Part shown: one piece after another, positions 43,666 to 50,766 of the stretch
Layout: each line of letters starts with the position of its first letter
How positions within the stretch are numbered: position 1 is the stretch's first letter
Assembly (NCBI RefSeq): GCF_001426885.1
Contig: NZ_LMFP01000029.1
Location: 137,089-201,088, forward strand
Source: Pelomonas sp. Root1444
GTDB lineage: Bacteria; Pseudomonadota; Gammaproteobacteria; Burkholderiales; Burkholderiaceae_C
DNA: 64,000 nucleotides
Reading direction: 5' to 3'
The notes under the pieces: generated by a model
What the model was told of the DNA's origin: nothing
What the model saw: the letters and a program-made list of their open reading frames with translations, nothing else
Databases searched by the model: none
Position numbers and translations under genes: made by a program

Positions 43666-45662
43666 TCCCGAGCGAGCGCGTCCACCGGGCTCAGCGCCGC
43701 AGCGCGCCGCGCGGGCAGCGTGCCGAACACCAGGCCCACCAGGCTAGACACCGCGAATGCCACGCCCAGCGCTGCCCAGCTGACGACCACTTCGACCTCC
43801 TTCTGCGCCGCATTCAAGCCCTGCGCGGCCAGCCAGCTCAGGCCCACGCCCACGAGCCCGCCCAGGCAGCAGAGGACGACCGCCTCGATCAGGAACTGCA
43901 ATCGCACGTCGCCCTGGCGCGCGCCCACCGCCATGCGGATGCCGATCTCGCGCGTGCGCTCGGACACCGACACCAGCATGATGTTCATGACGCCCACGCC
44001 GCCCACCAGCAGCGAGATGGCGCCCACGCCGGCAAACACGGCGGCCAGCGCGCCGGTGATCTGCTGGAACTTGCGGAACTCCTCTTCGGCGTTGAAGCTG
44101 CTGAAGTCCTCGCGGCCGTGCAAGGCCTTCAGGCGGTGGACGATGTGCTCGCGCACCTGCTGCGGCGGCACGCGGGTGTCCAGCTGCACGTCGAAGCTCC
44201 AGATGTCGGCGCGGGCGTCAAGCTTGCGGGCAAACGTCGTGTTGGGCAGGTAGAGCTGGCTCATGCCGCCGCTGAAGCTGATGGCGCCGCCGTCCGCGGC
44301 GGCGACACCGATGACCGTGAAGGGCAGGGCGGCCGAGGGCGGCGGCGGCATCTGCCCGGCGAACTGGCTGCCGCCGAGCTGCAGCAGCACCACCTGGCCG
44401 AGCGCCGACTGGCCCTTCTTGAATAAGGCGTCGCGCGCCTTCTCGTCCAGCACCAGCACCTGGCTGTGGGCCTCGAAGTCCATCACGCTGAAGTAGCGGC
44501 CCTGCACGAGCTTGAGCTTGCGCGCCTTCAGCGTGCTGGCGTCGCCGGCGACGGCCTGCACGGTCGCGTCGCGCGAGCGGTGCTGGGCCGTCAGCTGCAT
44601 CTGCCGGTTCAGCGTGATGCTGCGCACACCGTCCAGCGCGCGCAGCGAGTCGATCTCGTTGGGCCGGAAGGGCTTGGGCGACACGCCCGGCGGCAGCGAC
44701 GGGTTGCCGGCCCAGACCGGGATGCGGCCGGACATCATGCTGGCGACGTTGCTCTCGATGGAGGAGCGCGCCGCCGTCGTCAGCGCGACGATGCTGACCA
44801 CCGATGCGATGCCGATGCTGATGCCCAGCATCGACAGCGCCGTGCGCAGCCGGTTGCTGCGCAGCGCCAGCAGCGCCGTGGCAACGGCCTCGCGCCATTG
44901 CACGACCCAGCGGCCCAGCCAGCCGCCCTGCTTGACCGGCGGTGCGTCGCTGGGCAGCTCGGCGGGTGGCACATGGCCGGCGGGCGTGCCGTTGTCGGCC
45001 ACGACCTTGCCGTCCTTCAGCTCGATGACGCGGCGCGCATGCGCGGCCACGGCGGCATCGTGCGTGACCAGGATGATGGTGTGGCCGCGCTCGTTCAGCT
45101 CCTTCAGCAGCCGCAGCATCTCGGCGCCCGAGGCCGAGTCCAGCGCGCCGGTGGGCTCGTCGGCCAGGATGATCTGGCCACCGTTCATCAGCGCGCGCGC
45201 GATGGACACGCGCTGCTGCTGGCCGCCCGACAACTCGTTGGGCCGGTGATGCAGCCGCTCGCCCAGGCCCAGGCGCTCCAGCAGCGCGCGGGCGCGCTCG
45301 CCGCGCGGGCCGACCCCCACGCCGGCATAGACGGCCGGCAGCGCCGCGTTGCCGCGCGCATCCAGGTGCGGCAGCAGGTGGTAGCGCTGGAAGATGAAAC
45401 CGAAGCGCTCGCGTCGCAGCGCGGCCAGCTCGTCGGGGCCCAGCGTGCCGGCGTCGGTGCCGCCGATGAGGAAACGGCCGCTGGTCGGGTTGTCCAGGCA
45501 GCCCAGCACGTTCATCAGCGTACTCTTGCCCGAGCCCGACTGGCCCATGATGGCGACGAACTCGCCGGCCTCGATGGCCAGGCTCACGCCGTCGAGGGCA
45601 GGGACGTCGATCTCGCCGAGCTGGTAGTGGCGGGCGACGTTGTGGAGTTCGATCAGAGGCAT
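43662..45662 (-). CDS. macB: MacB-type ABC export protein (ATPase-permease)
   Basis: 666 residues, standard MacB length. N-terminal ATPase (residues 1-230): Walker A GQSGSGKST, signature LSGGQQQR, Walker B IILADEPTGALD, H-loop LVTHD. One membrane helix follows near residue 275 (ALSMLGISIGIASVVSIVAL), then a large periplasmic domain (about 300-520) and three C-terminal helices. MacB uses ATP to drive a periplasmic bellows that pushes substrates through TolC; known cargo includes macrolides, heme precursors and small peptides. Start ATG at 45662, 95 nt after macA. Confidence 0.95.
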   Translation of the reverse strand: MPLIELHNVARHYQLGEIDVPALDGVSLAIEAGEFVAIMGQSGSGKSTLMNVLGCLDNPTSGRFLIGGTDAGTLGPDELAALRRERFGFIFQRYHLLPHLDARGNAALPAVYAGVGVGPRGERARALLERLGLGERLHHRPNELSGGQQQRVSIARALMNGGQIILADEPTGALDSASGAEMLRLLKELNERGHTIILVTHDAAVAAHARRVIELKDGKVVADNGTPAGHVPPAELPSDAPPVKQGGWLGRWVVQWREAVATALLALRSNRLRTALSMLGISIGIASVVSIVALTTAARSSIESNVASMMSGRIPVWAGNPSLPPGVSPKPFRPNEIDSLRALDGVRSITLNRQMQLTAQHRSRDATVQAVAGDASTLKARKLKLVQGRYFSVMDFEAHSQVLVLDEKARDALFKKGQSALGQVVLLQLGGSQFAGQMPPPPSAALPFTVIGVAAADGGAISFSGGMSQLYLPNTTFARKLDARADIWSFDVQLDTRVPPQQVREHIVHRLKALHGREDFSSFNAEEEFRKFQQITGALAAVFAGVGAISLLVGGVGVMNIMLVSVSERTREIGIRMAVGARQGDVRLQFLIEAVVLCCLGGLVGVGLSWLAAQGLNAAQKEVEVVVSWAALGVAFAVSSLVGLVFGTLPARRAAALSPVDALARE

Positions 45663-45757
45663 GGTTTGGCCTACGGCTGCATTGGGTTGTCGCCAAGGCC
45701 CAGCGGGGATTTCGCCCGGCCTGGCCACCAAGCCAAAGCTGCCAAGTCCGCCACTCA

Positions 45758-46900
45758 TCAGCTGCTAGCCGCTGACGCCGCCGCATCCGCCGCACTCGGC
45801 GGTGCCAGCAGCACCTTCTCACCGGCCTTCAGCCCTTCGACGACCTGGACCTTGGCGCCGTCCTGCAGCCCCACCTTCACCTGCCTGGGCACTTGCTTGT
45901 TCGCGGTGTTCAGCACCTGCACGGTGAAGCGGCCGTCCTTGCCGCGCTCGCCCAGCGCGACGATGGGGATGGCCGGCACCTGGGCGACGGCGCCGGTCTC
46001 GATGTCGACCTGCACCGTCATGTCGCTGAACAGCGCGCGGTCGCGGTTGTCCACGTCGAACAGCACGTTGTAGAACACTGCGTTGCCTGCGCGCTCGGGC
46101 ACCGGCTGGATGACGCGCAGCTTGCCTTCGTAGCGCTTGCCCTCGCCGGACAGCGTCGAGAAGCGGGCCGTCTGGCCCAGCCGGATGGACTGGATGTCGG
46201 CCTCGGGCACCTTGGCGCGCACGGTGATGGTGTCGAGGTCGGCCAGCGTCAGCATGACCGGCGTGACCTGCACGGCAATGACCGTCTGGCCGGCCTGCAC
46301 CGGCAGGTTGACGACGGTGCCGTCCATGGGCGCCGTGATGCGCGTGTACGAGAGCCGCAGCTTGCGATTGTCGAGGTCGGCCTCGAAGCGCGCGACGGTG
46401 GCGGCCTGGCCGCGTAGCGCGGCTTCGATCTTGGCGAGGTCCGTCTCGGCCTTCTCGGCCTCGATGGCGGCGGTGGCCTGGCCGCTCAGCAGCCGGCGCT
46501 GGCGCGCGACCTCGCGGCGTGCGGCCTCGGCGTCGACCTTGCTGCTGTCCAACTGGGCGCGGGCCTGCGCCAGCGCGGCCTCGGCCTGGGCGACGTCGCT
46601 GCGCGCGAGTTCAGGGTCCAGGCTGACGAGCAGTTCGCCCTTCTTGACCTGCTGGCCGAGCTGCACGTGCAGCGTCTGGATCTGGCCGCTGACCTGGGCG
46701 CCGACGTCGACCTTGGTCTTGGCCTGCAGCACGCCGGCGGCCTGCACGGCCTGCGTGATGTCGGTCAGCGCGACGACGCCGGTGGGCGGCGGCGGGGGCG
46801 GGGGCGGCTGGTGTGTGACCCGCCAGGCGATGCCGGCTGCGGCAAGCACGGCGACGACGATCAGGCGCACGCGCCAGCGTTTCAGAAATGAGGCTTTCAT
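45758..46900 (-). CDS. macA: MacA-type periplasmic adaptor, with an eight-proline run
   Basis: 380 residues. Membrane-fusion protein that links MacB to the outer-membrane factor. An N-terminal anchor helix (residues about 9-26) is followed directly by THQPPPPPPPPTGVV, eight prolines in a row, then lipoyl half-motifs (AQVSGQIQTLHVQLGQQVKKGELL and ITAPMDGTVVNLPVQAGQTV) around an alpha hairpin, then beta-barrel and membrane-proximal domains. The proline run would stall ribosomes without EF-P, which is encoded in this window. First gene of the operon. The 181 nt upstream (46901-47081) hold nothing clear. Confidence 0.94.
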   Translation of the reverse strand: MKASFLKRWRVRLIVVAVLAAAGIAWRVTHQPPPPPPPPTGVVALTDITQAVQAAGVLQAKTKVDVGAQVSGQIQTLHVQLGQQVKKGELLVSLDPELARSDVAQAEAALAQARAQLDSSKVDAEAARREVARQRRLLSGQATAAIEAEKAETDLAKIEAALRGQAATVARFEADLDNRKLRLSYTRITAPMDGTVVNLPVQAGQTVIAVQVTPVMLTLADLDTITVRAKVPEADIQSIRLGQTARFSTLSGEGKRYEGKLRVIQPVPERAGNAVFYNVLFDVDNRDRALFSDMTVQVDIETGAVAQVPAIPIVALGERGKDGRFTVQVLNTANKQVPRQVKVGLQDGAKVQVVEGLKAGEKVLLAPPSAADAAASAASS

Positions 46901-47081
46901 GTCCCTCCCAGGACTCGCGGGGTCTGCGCCCCGGTGACGGGCTACGGCGCGGTGGTTCGTTATCGCTCAAAAAGGGTAACAGCCAGGCCGCAGCTGGCGG
47001 CCTGTTCGGGCGCATCGTCTTGAGTGAAGCCTGGGTTGGCGAAAGTCATGCGAGGGTCAGGGCTTGCCATCACGTCCGGCT

Positions 47082-48992
47082 TCAACGGCTGTGCGACGTC
47101 AGCCGCGCCAGTGGCGAGGCCGTGCTGATGCCCGGCGCCGTGGTGCGGGTGGACTTGCTCTCGTCATCCTCGCCGCCCGACAGCGCGGCGATGCTGTCGG
47201 GATTGCGGCGCATCGCCACGCCCACCGCCAGGATGTCGATGACCAGCAGGTGCAGGATGCGGCTGACCATCGGCAGGTGCGTCGCGATGTCCTCGATGTG
47301 GTCGACGATCAGCGTCACGTCGGCCTTCTTCGCCAGCGGGCTCTGGCTGGCCGTGATGGCAACGACCTTGGCGCCGCGCTCCTGCGCCTTCTCGACGACG
47401 GCGAGCAGCTCGGGCAGCCGCCCGCCGCTGCTGATGACGACGGCCACGTCGCCCTCGCGCAGCACGTCGGCCGCGAGCAGCTGCAGGCGTGGGTCGGTGT
47501 AGGCGCCGCAGGGCATGCCGAAGCGCAGGAACTTGAACTGCGCATCCTGCGCGACGACACCGTACTGGCCCAGCGCAAAGAACTCGATGCGGCCGGCCGA
47601 GAGCAGCATGTCGATGGCGCGGTCGATGGTGTCGCGGTTCAGGTGGCTGCGCACCTGCAGGATGGCGCTGGCGGTGTTGCCCAGCACCTTGGCGCCCAGC
47701 TCCAGCATGGAGTCGTTGGTGTTGACCTGCGTGTGCGTCACCGGCACGGTGCCCGTCAGGCCCGAGGCCAGGCGCAGCTTGAAGTCGGACAGGCCCTCGC
47801 AGCCGAGGGACCGGCAGAAGCGGATGACGGTCGGCTGGCTGACGCCGGCGGCGCGCGCGATCTCCGCGATGGGGTCGTTCAGCACCGAGCGCGGCTGGGC
47901 CAGCACCAGGTCGGCCACGCGCAGCTCGGCGGGCGACAGCTCGCTGCGGGCGCGGCGGATCTGGCCGAGGATGGCCGAGCCGGGCGAGGCCTGCAGGTTG
48001 CGCAGCTGGTTCTCAAGGATGGCCGACGCGCCCTTGAACGTGGCGTTCTCGGCGGTGATGACGAAGGTCGGGATGGCCGACACGTAGTCGCGGAAGCGCC
48101 CCTTGTCCTCGAAGCGTTCGCGAAAGGGGCTGCGGTCGAAGTATTCGCCCAGCCGCGGCACGATGCCGCCGCCGATGTAGATGCCGCCCAGCGAGCCCAG
48201 CGTCACCGCCAGGTTGGCCGCCGCCGTGCCCAGCAGGCCGCAGAACACCTCCAGCGTCTCCAGGCACAGCGCGTCGCCGTCGTCCAGCGCGCGCTGCGTG
48301 ATGGCGGGTGCCTGCAGCGGCTCGGCGCCGGCCACGCCGTGGCGGTCGGCCAGCGCGCGGTAGATCAGCTCGAGGCCGGGGCCGGAGATCAGGCGCTCGT
48401 AGGACACGTGATTGGAGGCAGGGTCCAGCTTCTTCCACGCGAACTTCAGGATGTCCATCTCGCGCTCGTCGCGTGGCCCGAAATTGACGTGGCCGCCCTC
48501 GGTGCCGAGCGCGATCCAGCCTTCGCCGGCGGGGATCAGGCCCGACACGCCCAGGCCCGTGCCCGCGCCCAGCAGGCCGATGACGCTGGGCCGGCGCGCC
48601 TGGCCGCCGCCCACCTGACGCACGTCCACATCGGCCAGCCGCGGCAGCGCCATGGCCAGGGCGGTGAAGTCGTTGACGACGACCAGCGTGTCCAGCCCCA
48701 GCCGCTGGCGCATCTCGTCGATGGAGAACTGCCAGTGGTAGTTGGTCATGCGCACCCGGTCGCCTTCCACCGGGTTGGCGATGGCGATGGCTGCGTGGGC
48801 GATCTGCTGCGGGCTGCCGTCCTGCCAGCTCAAGGACTGCAGGTAGGCGCGCACGGCGGCATGGAAGTCGGCATGGTCGGCGCAGCGCAGCGAGGCCGTT
48901 TGCGTGAAATCACCGGGCCCGGTTTCCAGCGTGAAGCGGGCATAGGTGCCGCCGATATCGGCAAGCAGTCGGGGGCTGTCGAAACGGGGCAT
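47082..48992 (-). CDS. glk: Bifunctional glucokinase / RpiR-family (HexR-like) regulator
   Basis: 636 residues. Residues 1 to about 335 are a group-A glucokinase: LLADIGGTYARF phosphate loop, VVVNDFTALAMALP with the catalytic Asp, GAGTGLGVSGL, and the EGGHVNFGPRDERE segment. About 345-425 is an RpiR winged helix (SPAELRVADLVLAQP...IAEIARAAGVSQPTVIRFCRSLGCEGLSDFKLRLA), and 455-600 a sugar-isomerase (SIS) domain with VVISSGGRLPELL. The tail of about 35 residues is Ser/Thr-rich. The same fusion is known from Burkholderia. The kinase makes glucose 6-phosphate while the regulator half should sense a phosphorylated intermediate such as KDPG, as HexR does. Box A (49077-49091) lies 85 bp upstream. 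Confidence 0.94.
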   Translation of the reverse strand: MPRFDSPRLLADIGGTYARFTLETGPGDFTQTASLRCADHADFHAAVRAYLQSLSWQDGSPQQIAHAAIAIANPVEGDRVRMTNYHWQFSIDEMRQRLGLDTLVVVNDFTALAMALPRLADVDVRQVGGGQARRPSVIGLLGAGTGLGVSGLIPAGEGWIALGTEGGHVNFGPRDEREMDILKFAWKKLDPASNHVSYERLISGPGLELIYRALADRHGVAGAEPLQAPAITQRALDDGDALCLETLEVFCGLLGTAAANLAVTLGSLGGIYIGGGIVPRLGEYFDRSPFRERFEDKGRFRDYVSAIPTFVITAENATFKGASAILENQLRNLQASPGSAILGQIRRARSELSPAELRVADLVLAQPRSVLNDPIAEIARAAGVSQPTVIRFCRSLGCEGLSDFKLRLASGLTGTVPVTHTQVNTNDSMLELGAKVLGNTASAILQVRSHLNRDTIDRAIDMLLSAGRIEFFALGQYGVVAQDAQFKFLRFGMPCGAYTDPRLQLLAADVLREGDVAVVISSGGRLPELLAVVEKAQERGAKVVAITASQSPLAKKADVTLIVDHIEDIATHLPMVSRILHLLVIDILAVGVAMRRNPDSIAALSGGEDDESKSTRTTAPGISTASPLARLTSHSR

Positions 48993-49076
48993 GGTGGGAG
49001 TTTGGGAAAACCGGGTCTGAAAACGAATCGCGATTATTCAGCAGTCGTGCGGGCGCCTCGCGCGGGGTCTCGTGGC

Positions 49077-49091
49077 TGTAGCTTCACTACA
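49077..49091. promoter_or_regulatory. HexR/RpiR-like operator, box A
   Basis: TGTAGCTTCACTACA, arms TGTAG/CTACA fully complementary, 85 bp upstream of the glucokinase-RpiR gene. Same 15-bp length and layout as HexR sites of gammaproteobacteria (TGTAAT-N3-ATTACA). Confidence 0.65.
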
Positions 49092-49201
49092 GGGCTGTCC
49101 GGGCTGATTTGCCACCTGTGAACGCGGTTGCCGAAGCGAATTCCGGCGCGCCTCCTGCGCAGACGAAGGCTGGTCTGGGTGAGCGTGTATTGTGAATTCC
49201 A

Positions 49202-49216
49202 TGTAGTTTTGCTACC
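49202..49216. promoter_or_regulatory. HexR/RpiR-like operator, box B
   Basis: TGTAGTTTTGCTACC, four of five arm bases complementary, 101 bp upstream of the second glucokinase. Boxes A and B share the 324-nt divergent region 48993-49316, which holds no gene. Confidence 0.6.
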
Positions 49217-49316
49217 GTCCGCCGCGACCGTAATTTCAACTTTTCCATCCCGTGTCCTCAGCAGCCTGCGCCCCGAATTTCCATTCCCTTTCTGCCATCT
49301 CGCCGGGGTGCCGGGC

Positions 49317-50318
49317 ATGAGCGCCGCTTATCCCTGGCTGGTTGCCGACGTCGGCGGCACCAACGCGCGCTTCGGTACCGTCGCCGGCCCGGGTGCGCCG
49401 GTCGAGGATGTGCGCGTGCTGCCGGTGGCTGCGCATGCCGGGCCTGCCGCTGCTGTCCGCGCCTATCTGGCTGCACAGGAGGCGGGCAAGCCCGCGCCGC
49501 GCAGTGCCGCCTTCGCGCTGGCGACAGCACTGGACGGCGACCGCATCGAGCTCACCAACGGCGCCTGGAACTTCTCGCGCGCCGGCACGCAGCAGGAACT
49601 CGGCCTGCAGACGCTGCTGTGCCTGAACGACTTCGAGGCGCAGGCGCTGTCGCTGCCGCGGCTCAGGGGGCACCAGCTGCGCGCCTGGGGCGAGGCGCCG
49701 CCAGCAGCCGAGGCGGTTGCCACCGGCACCGTGATGGCCGTCATCGGCCCGGGCACCGGCCTGGGCGTCGGTGGCGTCGTGCGGGCGCCGGGGCGCTGGC
49801 TGGCGCTGCCGGGCGAGGGTGGCCACGTCACGCTGGCGCCCGCAGATGACTTCGAGAGCGCCGTGCTGAGCCAGGCGCGCCGCGAGTTCCCGCATGTGTC
49901 GGCCGAGCGCTTCCTGTCGGGCATCGGCATGCCGGTGTTGTGCCGCGCCGTGGCCGCGGTGCTCGCCGGATCAGGTCGGGGCGAGGACGTCGCCGCGTTG
50001 TCGACCGAGCAGATCGTCGCGCACGGGCTGTCCGGCGAATCCGCGGCTTGCTCCCGCACGCTGGATGTCTTCTGCGCCATGCTGGGCGGCTTCGCCGGCA
50101 ACGTCGCGCTGACGCTGGGTTCCCGCGGCGGCGTCTTCATCGGCGGCGGCATCGTGCCGCGCCTGGGCGAGCGTTTTTTCCAGTCGGAGTTCCGCCGCCG
50201 CTTCGAGGCCAAGGGCCGCTTCCAGTCCTTCCTAGCGGGCATACCGACCGCCCTGATCACCGACACGCTGGCTGCGCTGTCAGGCGCCTCGATGGCGCTG
50301 GAGCAGGCCGACGCCTGA
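49317..50318 (+). CDS. glk: Second glucokinase
   Basis: 333 residues, stand-alone group-A glucokinase: LVADVGGTNARFG near the N-terminus, LLCLNDFEAQALSLPRL with the catalytic Asp, GPGTGLGVGGVV, LPGEGGHVTLAP, and TLGSRGGVFIGGGIVPRLGERF near the C-terminus. The ATG at 49317 fits the family; the frame is open to 49128 but that extension crosses box B and has no homology pattern. It is divergent from the glucokinase-RpiR fusion and appears to be its paralogue without the regulator half. Ends before a strong terminator. Confidence 0.93.
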   Translation: MSAAYPWLVADVGGTNARFGTVAGPGAPVEDVRVLPVAAHAGPAAAVRAYLAAQEAGKPAPRSAAFALATALDGDRIELTNGAWNFSRAGTQQELGLQTLLCLNDFEAQALSLPRLRGHQLRAWGEAPPAAEAVATGTVMAVIGPGTGLGVGGVVRAPGRWLALPGEGGHVTLAPADDFESAVLSQARREFPHVSAERFLSGIGMPVLCRAVAAVLAGSGRGEDVAALSTEQIVAHGLSGESAACSRTLDVFCAMLGGFAGNVALTLGSRGGVFIGGGIVPRLGERFFQSEFRRRFEAKGRFQSFLAGIPTALITDTLAALSGASMALEQADA

Positions 50319-50360
50319 CCCGCGGCGGGCCGGCCCCGCCGCGTTGACGCATCCCCCGCA

Positions 50361-50396
50361 AGCACCGCAAGCGCCCGCCGGCCTTGCGGTGCTTTG
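50361..50396 (+). terminator. Rho-independent terminator after the second glucokinase
   Basis: AGCACCGCAAG pairs perfectly with CTTGCGGTGCT (11 bp) around an 11-nt loop, followed by TTG. The T-run is short, so termination may be incomplete. Confidence 0.7.
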
Positions 50397-50501
50397 CCAT
50401 GGGCGCCGGTTCCTTGCGCCGCAGATGTGGCGCTGACCCCCGCGGCACCACGCGTGCGGCATGGGGCCTGGGCCTCAGTTCGTTGCGGCGTTGTTGTGAC
50501 T

Positions 50502-50516
50502 TGTAGTTGAGCTACA
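50502..50516. promoter_or_regulatory. HexR/RpiR-like operator, box C
   Basis: TGTAGTTGAGCTACA, arms fully complementary, 250 bp upstream of the TonB receptor. The gap 50319-50766 also holds a terminator (50361), and two imperfect repeats GTTTTGATGCAAC (50613) and GTTTTGATACAAAC (50659); no gene is seen in it. Confidence 0.6.
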
Positions 50517-50766
50517 CATTCCAAGAAAACCGCTTGAACCATTCGGGCGGATCTGAAGCCACACAGCGAAATGCATGCGCGTTTACCCGCGGTATCTGGT
50601 TGAAATCGGGTCGTTTTGATGCAACTCTAGGGTTTACGCAGGTGCGGCTCAAAATCTAGTTTTGATACAAACCTGCTCCGAGACGTTGGGTTCTCACCCA
50701 TCTGCGTGCGCCGCCGGCCCCGGCGCGCGTGGCGGTCCAGCGGTTATCCATAAACAGGAGACATTC

